64,000 nt of DNA from Candidula unifasciata (GCA_905116865.2 CAJHNH020008461.1:215001-279000), one strand, 5' to 3'; positions 47,101 through 54,224 are shown, numbered from the stretch's first letter. Notes: generated from the letters alone by a model not told the origin. Translations and numbers: made by a program.

Positions 47101-48194
47101 ATATCCATGAGGTGAGATTGTATATCTGTGAAATGTCAATTATTTCCACGAGGTGAGATTGTATATCCATGAAATGTCTGTGTCCTTGATGTGAGATTGT
47201 ATATCCATGAAATGTTTATTATATCCATGAAATGTCTGTGTACATGAGGTGAGATTGTATATCTATGAAATGTCTGTGTCCACGAGGTGAGATTTTATAT
47301 CCATGAAATGTTTGTGTCCACGAGGTGAGATTGTATATCCATGAAATGTCTGTGTCCATGAGGTGAGATTTTTTCATTTTCAGCTTTTTAAGAAGCATTT
47401 TTTTTTTAAATGTTTGTTTTTTAACATTTATATTTAATGAAATATGTATAATCTGTTCAGCTCTAGAACTTAGTTTTGACTGTCTGATTACTAGTTTAGT
47501 GTCTGGTTTTCTGCACCTTATTGTAATGTTGAGCAGGGTTTTTCCTCCTAGGAAAATGTTGCTTTTGCTTTCTACAGTGTCTAAAAGAAGATGTTAGTAC
47601 TCACTACAGAGTGTCTGTCTGTTGCAGTAGCACTGAAAAAATATGCATAAAATGGGTGCCGGTACTGAGTAGTGCTGTGTAATTTCATTTTTTAAAAAGC
47701 CCTTGTGTTGAGCATACATAACATTTAGTGATTCTTGTTTTCAGTGAGTTGTTTACCTCTCTCATGTTGTTTCAAATATTTTAAACATTCAAATCCACTG
47801 TGTAGTTGTTAGTTTTACTGAGGCAATGTCACGGTGTGTTTTCCTTCAGGTGAAAGACAAGGAGAACCTGAAGAATGACCCAGTGGTACAACGAGTCCTC
47901 ATGATGTTCTACAGCAGTATGAACCATGCCAGCCTCCACGAAAGTCTCAGCTCCACCAAGAGCTTCATCCACCTTCAGCCCAGCAGTGCCGGAACATCCT
48001 GCGTCTCCGGGCTGTGTGATGGTAGCATCAGCTTCCTTATGCTGGTCGGGGCCATGAGTGAGCACCCTCGTTCCCTGAAGGAAATCTCCAGGGTAGTCAT
48101 CTACAAATCCCTCAACCGGCAGCTGGCCAAGAAGGTAGACAGTTTACCCCTGCCTGCAGTTGTGAAGCGGTACCTGCTGGATGTGTGCTCATGA
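28824..48194 (+). CDS. Ankyrin-repeat and SOCS-box protein (ASB-like), 12 exons, 5' end missing
   Basis: Probable substrate receptor of an Elongin B/C-Cullin 5 ubiquitin ligase: the ankyrin repeats would bind the target and the SOCS box would recruit the ligase. Exons: 28824-29016, 29740-29855, 32229-32364, 33524-33685, 34823-35004, 36902-37061, 38793-38927, 40926-41177, 42245-42410, 44456-44656, 46016-46212, 47850-48194. All junction phases agree (0,2,0,0,2,0,0,0,1,1,0), giving 747 residues to the TGA. Ankyrin units include FLLSSGCDPD...PPVHLAAFTG, LLLDSGA, GDTPLLAA, LLNSGADVHL, GETPLHMLV, LLLEFNADPHLL, LLQNGAKPNI, LLQHGLEPN and LLQWGADPD. The C-terminus (SLKEISRVVI...LPLPAVVKRYLL) is a SOCS box. 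Eleven introns, ten GT-AG and one GC-AG. The first visible exon starts with the last base of a split codon, so at least one 5' exon is missing. The ASB subfamily is not resolved. Confidence 0.85.
29025..29110 (-). mobile_element. LINE 3' scrap, minus strand, just after the exon 1 donor
   Basis: The reverse complement matches 29165-29250 (CAGGACTAAATTATTACACA, then TTTGTTTAATA, AGAAAGATG). It forms an inverted pair with that copy, separated by about 60 nt. Confidence 0.6.
29165..29320 (+). mobile_element. LINE 3' end with ATGTTATG tail
   Basis: Same family as 15556-15835: AGGACTAAATTATTACACAT, then CCACGACCTTGATGGGTCAA and GGTTATGTTATGTTATTTTA. It lies in intron 1. Confidence 0.6.
29377..29425. 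repeat. 48-bp direct repeat, right copy, in intron 1
   Basis: Matches 28764-28812 with about one mismatch and is followed by CTATTTTTAG, so a second acceptor-like site is preserved without a recognised exon. Confidence 0.9.
29449..29570 (-). repeat. tRNA-like SINE fragment (probable)
   Basis: Minus-strand TGGGGTCCTAGTGGCTGGCC followed by GAATGGTTAGAATGC resembles an A-box head. The B-box is not clear. It lies in intron 1. Confidence 0.35.
29740..29855 (+). CDS. ankyrin-SOCS gene, visible exon 2
   Basis: Acceptor CGCTTTTAG, donor GTAAGT at 29856. Encodes DKLPETFKLLKLLPKDEDW and GYDILQLAVLA, ending with two bases of a split Arg codon. This is the beginning of the first ankyrin unit. Confidence 0.85.
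29985..30255. repeat. Degenerate 30-bp repeats in intron 2
   Basis: Three copies of a unit with GTCACTTCTTTCACGTTACT at 29985-30105, then a looser series of TCCTGTCAAGTGAT units to 30255. Confidence 0.7.
30581..30875. repeat. 37-bp minisatellite, 8 copies, intron 2
   Basis: The unit contains ATCCACATTCACGGAGGTCT and GCCCTGGCTCATTTTCC. Copies differ at one or two positions. The open frame across it is a by-product of the repeat. Confidence 0.95.
31055..31345 (+). repeat. (GAA)n-tailed dispersed repeat, copy 3
   Basis: Plus orientation. The body ends with GACTTTCCGTCAGAGTTTAC and a short AAGAAGAAGAAG tail at 31340. Contains CTTCGAAGTCGTAGTGCATC and CTGCCTGAGAGGCAAGGAAC. It lies in intron 2. 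Confidence 0.8.
31795..32115. repeat. About 31-bp minisatellite, about 9 copies, intron 2
   Basis: The unit has GACCTTGAGAAGTTGTAA followed by AAAGACAGGA and GGGA. Copies vary in length. It ends about 110 bp before exon 3. Confidence 0.85.
32229..32364 (+). CDS. ankyrin-SOCS gene, visible exon 3
   Basis: Acceptor TTTCAATTTCAG, donor GTCAGT. Encodes two well-formed ankyrin halves: QKDVIQFLLSSGCDPD, then PPVHLAAFTGQENLLQLLLD, and SGAK. Confidence 0.92.
32365..33523. other. Intron 3, with a SINE-like segment
   Basis: No exon seen. Segment 33090-33345 begins GAGCCTCGGTGGTTCAGTAA, an A-box-like head resembling that at 170-60. It is probably an old tRNA-derived SINE. Confidence 0.45.
33524..33685 (+). 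CDS. ankyrin-SOCS gene, visible exon 4
   Basis: Acceptor TATTCACAG, donor GTGAGT. 54 codons, GNLRRGICYPKPHVPVSCEA to LTPVQCAIHQNHLPCVQ. An atypical Cys-rich insert leads into an ankyrin helix pair. Confidence 0.88.
33900..34240 (+). mobile_element. tRNA-derived SINE, intron 4
   Basis: The head reads CTGCGTGGTCTTGAAGCCCA and, 30-40 nt on, CCCGGGTTCAGGCCC (B-box). The body continues with GCATTTGTTCACGTGGACTT and ATAAAAATCCCTTGGCAGTT. Orientation plus. Confidence 0.6.
34450..34800. repeat. About 40-bp minisatellite, 8-9 copies, intron 4
   Basis: The unit contains GACATCCCTCCTGTATCA and ACTAATGATATGAGCTGTCA. Diverged copies run to within about 20 bp of the exon 5 acceptor. Confidence 0.85.
34823..35004 (+). 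CDS. ankyrin-SOCS gene, visible exon 5
   Basis: Acceptor ATCTCTGCAG, donor GTAAGT at 35005. Encodes TILKKEGTGKKSLSPHVLLM to GDTPLLAAVPWGE plus two bases. Contains an ankyrin GDTPLLAA motif. Confidence 0.92.
35005..35724. other. Intron 5, first part
   Basis: No exon or known element. The frame at 35311-35616 has no motif. Confidence 0.4.
35725..36190. repeat. About 45-bp minisatellite, about 10 copies, intron 5
   Basis: The unit contains GGGTAGTAGACTGAACAAAT, then CTTTTCTCATACATTGAGTG. A detached copy sits beyond exon 6 at 37465-37527. Confidence 0.93.
36545..36830 (-). repeat. (GAA)n-tailed dispersed repeat, copy 4
   Basis: Starts TTCTTCTCCTTTGCGTTCAC on the plus strand (eroded tail). The body includes GCACATCCGTTTTACAGATC and CTGGCTTATTTATAT. 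It ends about 80 bp before exon 6. Confidence 0.75.
36902..37061 (+). CDS. ankyrin-SOCS gene, visible exon 6
   Basis: Acceptor CTGTGCAG. Encodes CATILLNSGADVHLKSEGIQ to TTGLEQE. The donor is GCAAGT, so the intron is GC-AG. The next exon continues in phase with VNAYTHLGETPLHML, which supports this junction. Confidence 0.9.
37465..37527. repeat. Isolated copy of the 45-bp unit, intron 6
   Basis: GATGGGTAGTAGACTGAACA followed by CTCTCATACATTGAGTGAAA, as in the array at 35725-36190. Confidence 0.88.
37530..37990 (-). mobile_element. RTE-like LINE C-terminus, minus strand, intron 6
   Basis: The minus strand translates to KTVTTEIKCLRRAAGVSMKD, then VIKEQQMKWFRHLTRMP and SDDIKNSLIEMNINLNSALD, the C-terminal block of an RTE-like protein with stops. 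It abuts the isolated minisatellite copy. Confidence 0.7.
38044..38127. repeat. (GA)n/(GACA)n microsatellite
   Basis: Mixed GAGA and GACAGACA tract in intron 6. Confidence 0.95.
38165..38350. repeat. About 60-bp repeat, three diverged copies, intron 6
   Basis: Each copy has ACATCAAGTAATGATTGTTT (or GTGATG) followed by a T-rich spacer and an ATCAT run. Confidence 0.8.
38793..38927 (+). CDS. ankyrin-SOCS gene, visible exon 7
   Basis: Acceptor TGTTCTACAG, donor GTTGGT (weak). 45 codons, VNAYTHLGETPLHMLVSHVS to LQEGYQSQ, with the ankyrin TPLH motif. Confidence 0.9.
39400..39545 (+). mobile_element. RTE-like LINE extreme 3' end, intron 7
   Basis: DSLRCWHRGIQSVDFNSKNI, then DVWRGMKARTILQDT and stops, ending with a short GATAATG. 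Same C-terminal type as 20830-21180. Confidence 0.6.
39546..40070. other. Intron 7, no exon seen
   Basis: AT-rich, with a T-run at about 39887-39908. Nothing recognised. Confidence 0.4.
40075..40470 (+). mobile_element. RTE-like LINE C-terminal fragment, intron 7
   Basis: ETAEMLFYKWIMRTCLTDKK, then ETDSQRELIALITRRQFTYF and SHEKVRTGVYHD, followed by a poly-G run and a decayed AGQFDIMAWK end. Same family as 41680-42125. Confidence 0.7.
40670..40845 (-). repeat. tRNA-derived SINE fragment, intron 7
   Basis: From 40843 on the minus strand: GAGCTAGCCTGATGAGTGAA, then CCCAGGTTTCAATCC (B-box). Confidence 0.5.
40926..41177 (+). CDS. ankyrin-SOCS gene, visible exon 8
   Basis: Acceptor ATCAACCAG, donor GTAAGT at 41178. 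84 codons, VLAAIQLLLEFNADPHLLNR, then a Cys-rich loop (HSCDPCECVCSS), then ARALEILLKFGSEVNFACS. Two ankyrin helices flank the loop. Confidence 0.92.
41230..41580. repeat. 24-bp minisatellite, about 13 copies, intron 8
   Basis: Preceded by a (TG)n run at 41213-41231. The unit has GTCAGTGTTCTTGTGCTG followed by CCTGAT/TCTGGG. Open frames on both strands arise because 24 is divisible by three. Confidence 0.93.
41680..42125 (+). mobile_element. RTE-like LINE C-terminal fragment, intron 8
   Basis: YVVLLYGSES-like beginning, then EMWFY-like, ETYSQRKLIAHIRRKQSL and decayed sequence with an internal duplication around GACATCATGAAAAAT (41956 and 42007). Confidence 0.65.
42245..42410 (+). CDS. ankyrin-SOCS gene, visible exon 9
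   Basis: Acceptor TTGTGTAG, donor GTAAGA. Encodes VGHTPLILMLQILVYDDLAN, then LGALQVLLQNGAKPNISDGD, ending after one base of the next codon. Contains two ankyrin-like units. Confidence 0.9.
42411..43459. other. Intron 9, no exon seen
   Basis: Segment 42600-42850 starts TCATCATCATCAGCATTG, which could be a minus-strand (GAT)n-tailed LINE end, but I could not confirm a coding signature. Confidence 0.3.
43460..43625. repeat. 48-bp minisatellite, about 3.5 copies, intron 9
   Basis: The unit contains AAGCTGTAATGTATGTCATT, then GTTACAGGGTAAAATAGGGA. Confidence 0.93.
44030..44365 (-). mobile_element. LINE (I/Jockey-type) C-terminal fragment with CCHC knuckle
   Basis: 111-residue open frame: LRTGHNRLRSHMYNKFKIGQ, then CTCGLAPETTDHILQDC, a Cys-x-Cys...His...Cys knuckle usual at the C-terminus of I/Jockey-type reverse transcriptase proteins, then FRQNLWP. 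It lies antisense in intron 9. Confidence 0.75.
44456..44656 (+). CDS. ankyrin-SOCS gene, visible exon 10
   Basis: Acceptor CGCTGTTTCAG, donor GTAGGG. In phase it reads SAMCKRCFQARYQDDNPNNP, then VMALLLQHGLEPNYITTKLA and GGAGNGLI. The ankyrin helix is followed by a loop. Confidence 0.9.
44760..45736. repeat. 24-bp minisatellite, about 40 copies, intron 10
   Basis: The unit contains TGATGTTTACTAACCAAACT with A/G (ACC/GCC) and T/C (TTC/TCC) variants in a patchy order. Because 24 is a multiple of three, long open frames of 300 residues or more appear on both strands; they are artefacts. A short 22-bp array (TTTTTGGATGTCAGTATTTC, 3 copies) follows at 45738-45812. Confidence 0.96.
46016..46212 (+). 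CDS. ankyrin-SOCS gene, visible exon 11
   Basis: Acceptor TTTGCTGCAG, donor GTGAGA at 46213. Encodes IVKLAGIAVSSFEFELIEKW, then LLQWGADPDLEPYPSEP and LGTQPIGLYIHE. Its last bases CATGAG and its donor are the seed of the following minisatellite. Confidence 0.92.
46213..47370. repeat. About 41-bp minisatellite containing copies of the exon 11 splice donor
   Basis: About 25-28 units with TATATCCATGAGGTGAGATT, then GTATATCCATGAAATGTCTG. The real exon end (ACATGAG|GTGAGATTGTATG) is the first, diverged member. Most units keep a donor match and about a dozen keep GAGGTGAG exactly. Confidence 0.93.
47371..47849. other. Intron 11, second part
   Basis: T-rich, with no exon seen. It ends in the TTTTCCTTCAG acceptor. 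Confidence 0.6.
47850..48194 (+). CDS. ankyrin-SOCS gene, last exon with SOCS box
   Basis: VKDKENLKNDPVVQRVLMMF leads through a Ser-rich linker to the SOCS box: HPRSLKEISRVVIYKSL (BC-box position, with Ser where Cys is usual), then VDSLPLPAVVKRYLLDV with the LPLP Cul5-box motif. TGA stop at 48192-48194. Confidence 0.93.
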   Translation: MKDKENLKNDPVVQRVLMMFYSSMNHASLHESLSSTKSFIHLQPSSAGTSCVSGLCDGSISFLMLVGAMSEHPRSLKEISRVVIYKSLNRQLAKKVDSLPLPAVVKRYLLDVCS

Positions 48195-48690
48195 TATCTG
48201 CTGCCGCCAGCAGGGACATGCTTTCAAGCTGTGTTGACCATAAGTTTCATGAAGGAAAAAGACAAGGAGACACCTGAATTGTCTTGCTGTTGCAGAGTTG
48301 TATACATCTGAACTGTTTAACCTGGAAATAGCAGCTGATGTGTATAGGTTGTGGGAAAAGATATATTCTATTAATAAACAGAGGATTTGATTGCTTGCTG
48401 GTAAGAAAGAGACACAGATTCTTACAGAGAGTAGAATAAACACTTGTTGAATGAAGAATAATGCATATAGAATAATCAGCCAGTTTTAGAATAATTAGAA
48501 CCAAGTCCTTAAAGGGAATTCAAATGACAAAAGTTGTGACTGATAGTAGGAAAGACACAAATTCCCACAGGGAATGGAAGTCATAAGCTATGATTGATAA
48601 CAGAAAAGACACTGATCCTTATATGGAATCGACACTAGTCAAAATAGGGAGCTGACAGTAGAACTTCTGATGGTTTGCAATAAACAATGA
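48195..48690 (+). other. 3' UTR with candidate poly(A) signals
   Basis: AATAAA occurs near 48374 and 48435, and again near 48680. The first two are closest to the stop and the likeliest signals. The true cleavage site cannot be read from sequence. Confidence 0.5.
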
Positions 48691-48814
48691 ATCTTGTCAG
48701 GAAACACTAAACTCATGCAGATTTACATTTTGAATTGTACGAGTGGTTATCAGTGACCTCTGCAGGTTTTATGTCTGTGTTGTTGACAATCTTTGGCGGG
48801 CTGGCAATGATTAC

Positions 48815-49610
48815 AGCAGTCCTGGATTGTGAACTCTTATGTGGGATCCTGGACTGTGAACTCTTATGTGGGATCCTGGACTGTGAACTCTTATGTGGGA
48901 TCCTGGACTGTGAACTCTTATTTGGGATCCTGGACTGTGAACTCTTATGTGGGATCCTGGACTGTGAACGCTTGGGATCCTGGACTGTGAACTCTTGCTT
49001 GGGATCCTGGACTGTGAACTCTTGTTTGGGTCCTGGACTGTGAACTCTAGTGTGGGATCCTGGACTGTGAACTCTTATTTGGGATCCTGGACTGTGAACT
49101 CTTGTTTGGGATCCTGGACTGTGAACTCTTGTTTGGGGTCCTGGACTGTGAACTCTAGTGTGGGATCCTGGACTGTGAACTCTTATTTGGGATCCTGGAC
49201 TGTGAACTCTTGTTTGGGATCCTGGACTGTGAACTTTTATGTGGGATCCTGGACTGTGAACTCTTATGTGGGATCCTGGACTGTGAACTTTAGTGTGGGA
49301 TCCTGGACTGTGAACTCTTGTGTGGGATCCTGGACTGTGAACTCTAGTGTGGGATCCTGGACTGTGAACTTTAGTGTGGGATCCTGGACTGTGAACTTTA
49401 GTGTGGGATCCTGGACTGTGAACTCTAGTGTGAGATCCTGGACTGTGAACTCTAGTGTGGGATCCTGGACTGTGAACTCTAGTGTGGGATCCTGGACTAG
49501 AACTCTAGTGTGGGATCCTGGACTGTGAACTCTAGTGTGGGATCCTGGACTGTGAACTCTAGTGTGGGATCCTGGACTGTGAACTCTAGTGTGGGATCCT
49601 GGACACTATT
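48815..49610. repeat. 27-bp minisatellite, about 29 copies
   Basis: The unit contains GATCCTGGACTGTGAACTCT followed by AGTGTGG or TATGTGG. More diverged relatives continue to about 49935. The open frames inside are by-products of the 27-bp period. Confidence 0.95.
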
Positions 49611-50164
49611 CAAATGTGAACGCCTATGTGGGGTCTTGGATTGTAGGTTCCTGGACCATGTTCAAATGTGAATGCAGTTGTGGGGTCCAGGACTATGTTG
49701 ATGTAGGAACTCTCCTCTGGGATCCTGGACTGTGTTCTTTGATGGATCTGGTGCACAATCCTAGAATGTGTTCATGTGTGAAATCCTAGAATGTGCTTTT
49801 ATGTGAAGCACTATATGGAATCTTGCACTGTGTGGGATGTTGATTTGTTTGAACCCATCTGTGGGATCATGGACTGTGTGTGTGGAATCCTGGACTTATG
49901 CGAACTCATATGTGGGATTCTGAACTGTGTTCATGTTATACCTGGGTCATTTTTACCTAAACATTAGGGAAACATTCGACTGATGTGAAAAGTATAATGT
50001 AATTTTGTAATATAGTGCCATAAATGGGTTTATTTATAACTACTGGGGTCACTTATTGTTTTGAAAATATCAAGTTATAAATGAGTATAGTTTGACTTTC
50101 CAGAAACATGCTTTATAGTTTGCAATGTGTGGAGTGGGCGTGTATATAACCCAGCTTTTATTTT

Positions 50165-50315
50165 TAATTATGATGACAGATTGTAATGTGTATCCAGTGA
50201 TGATAACTTGTTATGTGTATCTGGTGATGATAAATTGTTATGTGTATACAGTGATGACAACTTATGTGTATCCGGTGATAACTTGTTATGTGTATCTGGT
50301 GGTGATAAATTGTTT
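50165..50315. repeat. About 27-bp repeat, about 5 copies
   Basis: The unit has TTGTTATGTGTATCCAGTGA followed by TGATAAC. Confidence 0.85.
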
Positions 50316-50334
50316 ATTATATGCCAACGAAACC

Positions 50335-51205
50335 AGCAATTTAAAATTTAAAGACTCTTGTACCGTAAGTCTTATGAGTCATGTGACAGAAATGTTACTG
50401 AGAATAATTATGAGAAGAATTAAAAAAACAAGATTAAACCAGAAATTAGTGAAGAACAATGCAAATTTTGGGAAGAAAGGGGTACAAAGGTACACGCAAT
50501 GCCATATACATCCTCAGGACTCTTTTCGAAGGAGCTATAGAAGGGGAAAAAAAACTCTATCTTATGCTTCTGTGACTGTACACAAGCAGTGCGAAACATG
50601 AAGAAATAATCAAACTGCTGGAAAAGTTAAACAGTGATTGAAACGATCTACGAATTATAAAGAACATGTATTGGCAGCAAACAGCACCTATAAGAATTAA
50701 TAACCGGTTGGGAACACACATTTCAGAGCATAAAGATAGAAGTAAGACAAGGATATTGTCAGAAAGAGGGTGCTAAAATGTTACATAGAGCCTGTTTTGC
50801 TGTATGGCAGCGAATCTTGGAATGTCAGTGAACAAATTAGGAAGACTTTGGAAGCAACAGAGATGTGGTTTATGAGACGAATGTTACGAACGAATACCTT
50901 GGACGGCCAGAGTAACTAACAACGATTGTTTGAAAGAAGCTAATGAAAGTAGATCTCTATATACAACAATAAAAAAGAGACAAACACTGTTCTTTGGCCA
51001 CATAATGAGAAGAGAGGCACTGGAGAAAATCGTGAGAACTGAAAAGATCAGTGGGAAAAGGGGTAGAGGCAGACCAAGAGGGATGATGCTGAATGGGCTG
51101 AAACGATGGCATGGAGGGATATCATCAAGAGAGCTGTTCCAAGCGGAGACGCATGAACACCTACGCCAGTTGGCAGGGCACATGATGATGATTTATTGTC
51201 AAATG
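50335..51205 (+). mobile_element. RTE-like LINE with RT remnants, internally deleted
   Basis: SLMSHVTEMLLRIIMRRIKK and an RT thumb-like part (NMYWQQTAPIRINNRLGTHI) in shifting frames, then a jump to PVLLYGSESWNVSEQ, EMWFMRRMLRTNTLDGQS, TLFFGHIMRREALEKIVRTE, KRGRGRPRGMMLNGLKRWHG and QLAGHMMM. The (GAT) tail is short. Confidence 0.78.
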
Positions 51206-51505
51206 CATTGAACTGCCATTCCTTGTCTTTGGTGGGTCTTCAACCAGTTTCTTTTCTAAAAATTCCCCCCCCCCCAAAAAAAAAAAACTGACAACCAATT
51301 TTAATGAGAGCTGTACTGCATTGGAAATAATCCTTCTACAACTGTCTCTTCAGGTTAACCCTTTAGCCCCCATGAATGTTAAATGAAAATTGGGTCAAAA
51401 ACTTGTGAGAATTCCCTGAAGACATTTTTTAAAATAAAAAAAGCGTTTTACATGGTTCACAAGTAAATTGCTAAAGTTTTTTTTTTTTTTTTTTTAACCT
51501 GCATA
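51206..51505. other. No gene recognised
   Basis: A poly-C/poly-A junction at 51267-51289 and a T-run at about 51478-51496. Confidence 0.4.
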
Positions 51506-51692
51506 GTTCTTCTTCTTCTTCGCGTTCACCGGCTGTAAACTCCGGCGGAAAGTTCTGGTTGTTCGTCCACTTCTGGACTACAGTCCTGTTCTAGAACCTG
51601 AGGGTTGCGTGTGCATCCGTTTGACAGATCTGTATGCAGACTGTTGGTTCCTTGCCTCTCAGGCAGATGCACTCCGACTTCGAAGGAAACCT
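51506..51692 (-). repeat. (GAA)n-tailed dispersed repeat, copy 5, truncated
   Basis: Starts TTCTTCTTCTTCGCGTTCAC, then CTCCGGCGGAAAGTTCTGGT and GGCAGATGCACTCCGACTTC. It breaks off after CGAAGGAAAC, so the copy is truncated at its own 5' end, as expected for target-primed insertions. Confidence 0.82.
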
Positions 51693-51829
51693 GCATAATT
51701 AAATGTGTTCTAAAAATAAATGCAAGGGTTTATTAGTGAGCTAGAATAGAGTGAAGCATTCAATGAAATAATTCACTGGGCTTAACAAGAAAAGTATGTA
51801 CTACCTGACTCTCGCCTAGCCTCAGATTG

Positions 51830-52190
51830 TTACTCTTACCCAGACTCAAACTGGTACTCTTACACAGCCTCAAACTGGTACCCTCACCCAGCCTCAAACT
51901 GGTACTGCCACCCAGCCTCAAACTGGTACTGTCACCCAGCCTCAAACTGGTACTGCCACCCAGCCTCAAACTGGTACTGCCACCCAGCCTCAAACTGGTA
52001 CTGCCACCCAGCCTCAAACTGGTACTGCCACCCAGCCTCAAACTGGTACTGCCACCCAGCCTCAAACTGGTACTGCCACCCAGCCTCAAACTGGTACTGT
52101 CACCCAGCCTCAAACTGGTACTGTCACCCAGCCTCAAACTGGTACTGTTGCCCAGCCTCAAACTAGTACTGTCACCCAGACTCCCTAATA
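51830..52190. repeat. 24-bp minisatellite, about 15 copies
   Basis: The unit contains CAGCCTCAAACTGGTACTGC plus CACC. The central copies are nearly identical. Open frames on both strands (LVLPPSLK and GGSTSLRL repeats) are artefacts of the period. Confidence 0.95.
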
Positions 52191-52208
52191 GGTTCCATGG
52201 CCCCGTTG

Positions 52209-52352
52209 ATGGGGGGGGGGGGGGGGGGGGGAAGAGAGAACAAGAACAGACCCTGTGTCTCCTCACAGTTTTGTTGTCAAGGCTTCTAATTAGGGGATTG
52301 CTGAAATACAGGGTCCCAGGCTGAAAGGTGTAGATACATAGGGGGGGGGGGG
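52209..52352. repeat. Two long poly-G runs
   Basis: G runs of about 22 at 52209-52231 and about 15 at 52340-52354. Confidence 0.9.
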
Positions 52353-52364
52353 GGGAACAGTTTT

Positions 52365-52560
52365 GTTTCCTTTAAGGATGTTGCAGAATCTACCGCATCA
52401 TACTTTGGCTGGTTGTGATTTGACCCAGCAATTTTATGCCTCAATGGTCAGCTCTCGGTACCACTGTCAAGCAAGGCTTCTGTCAAACTGCCCACATCTG
52501 GGATCAAACTCAGAATTACGAAGCATGTTCACAACTTCTAAATCATAGATGCTGACAGAT
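52365..52560 (-). mobile_element. Second copy of the SINE seen inside the mariner, diverged
   Basis: Shares GGATGTTGCAGAA, TACCACTGTC, CTGGGATCAAACTC (B-box complement) and ATTACGAAGC with 7927-8163 in the same order. Confidence 0.65.
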
Positions 52561-52709
52561 ATATCAAAGCCTTGCTGTAAACCGCAGCACAGCATGCTAA
52601 CTGCCATTTACTGGGCAAACACAGAAGGGTACCATAAGACAACCAAGGATCATCCACATACAGGTCTATAAATGAGGGGTCTTTCCTGTACTTGATCTGT
52701 CATTGTGTG

Positions 52710-53022
52710 AAAAGAGCTCTTTACTGATGACTCCATCTTTGATAAGCATTTAATACAGAGAACAACTATCATGAGTAATATTATAATAGTTGTATTTTTA
52801 CACTGATACATGACCGCCTTATATATACATACATGAGTCATTGTTATAACAGAAATATTCAGGACTGACAGTCTCTTTACTTATGACATCATTTTAGATA
52901 AGAGCACAACAAGACCATCATGAGTAATGCTATAATAGTTTTGTATTTGATACCGATAAATGAACTTCTCATACGTATATACATATATGAGCCAGTGTTA
53001 TAACAGAAATATTCAGCACTGA
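52710..53022. repeat. Diverged 160-bp tandem duplication
   Basis: Both halves share ATCATGAGTAAT, TATAATAGTT and GTTATAACAGAAATATTCAG at matching spacing. Confidence 0.75.
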
Positions 53023-54020
53023 GAAATTCTATTCTGAAAGTTTACTTTGATAAGGTTATTTGAACTACTGGGTTATCACCCCGGACAAAAATATACTGAA
53101 GATATACTTTCATAAGATATTTTTTAAACTGACGACTGACATAAAATCTATTCTTAACATCTTCTGAAATGATTATTTGAAAAACTGAGAAATTACAAAC
53201 TTCTGAAACTATACTTTCAGAATATCTGAACAACTGTCATAAATACAATTTTCCTGGATGACATAACTAGATTTAGTCTGACTAACAAAAGTTGCATGAA
53301 ACTATTTGATCTGTGTCTTCTTGTGCTGCTTTCCTGGCAATCTTATGTTGTTGTTTTTTTTTTTTTAAAACAGTATCAGAGAGCTCAGGATGTCTGCTTT
53401 GCAAACAGTTATACAAGTGTTCTTTTTCACTCCTGTTCAACCTTGTAGATGAGGTATAATGTGCTTGATATCTTTTCCCGACTATATTTCACAAGCTGTG
53501 ATAAGATTTTAATGAACATGCAATTGATCTGTTTTGCCTCTATTGAGATCTGAAGGTGTGATAATAAGTTAGCAGACTAATACATCAATTTTACTATCTG
53601 CATTCTTGTTTCTACATCTCAGTCCATCTTGCCATCCTCTAACTATCTGATCAGACTTAAATGTATATATTTACGACCATAGTTACAAGCACTGAAGCAA
53701 ACAACAGCTGCACACACAGAAGAATCCAGTAATTAAAGATTGTCCTAATGATCATGTACAGACAAATCTGATACAACAAGTAATACATTATATGAATAAA
53801 GGAATGCAAAATAATTAATTAATACAGTGAACGAACAAAGCAAAGAATTCATGTACAGACAAATCATGAATTTTTCAACACATGATAATAAATGAATGCA
53901 TGATAATTCAGTTATACATCAACATTATAATGCCATGCCAATAACGGTCGACAGTTTTGGTTCACTATCTTACATGATCTTCCACATTTTCCCTTAAAAG
54001 GGCAGTTGAGATGTGTATTG
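53023..54020. other. No gene recognised
   Basis: AT-rich, with stops in all frames and no array or mobile-element signature. Confidence 0.45.
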
Positions 54021-54105
54021 GTTTATAGCTGGGCTGTGATATCTGCACCCTTCAGCCAACACATCAGATTTTAGCAAATCCCTAATTAGTCACTTTTTAC
54101 AATAT
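54021..54105. repeat. Dispersed repeat scrap, relative at 55920-56005
   Basis: Both contain TTTA(T/C)AGCT, CTGTGAT(A/G)TCTG, ACACATC and GCAAATCCCTAATTAG in order. Confidence 0.7.
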
Positions 54106-54224
54106 TCTTTTTTGTGTGAAGTGGGTCTAGTCATTTTTTCACTGGTTTTCCAGAACCCTAAGATATTTTTTCTTTCCTCTATATCTTTGTCTCTGCTCAT
54201 TGTCCATATTTCACATGCCTACAT

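Noticed and set aside
46213..47370. CRISPR-like array
   Set aside because: Regular repeats, but without unique spacers, in a eukaryotic intron; it is a minisatellite.
48735..49528. ORFs rich in GSWTVNSSV
   Set aside because: By-product of the 27-bp array.
51760..52324. Overlapping ORFs with LVLPPSLK and GGSTSLRL repeats
   Set aside because: By-product of the 24-bp array.
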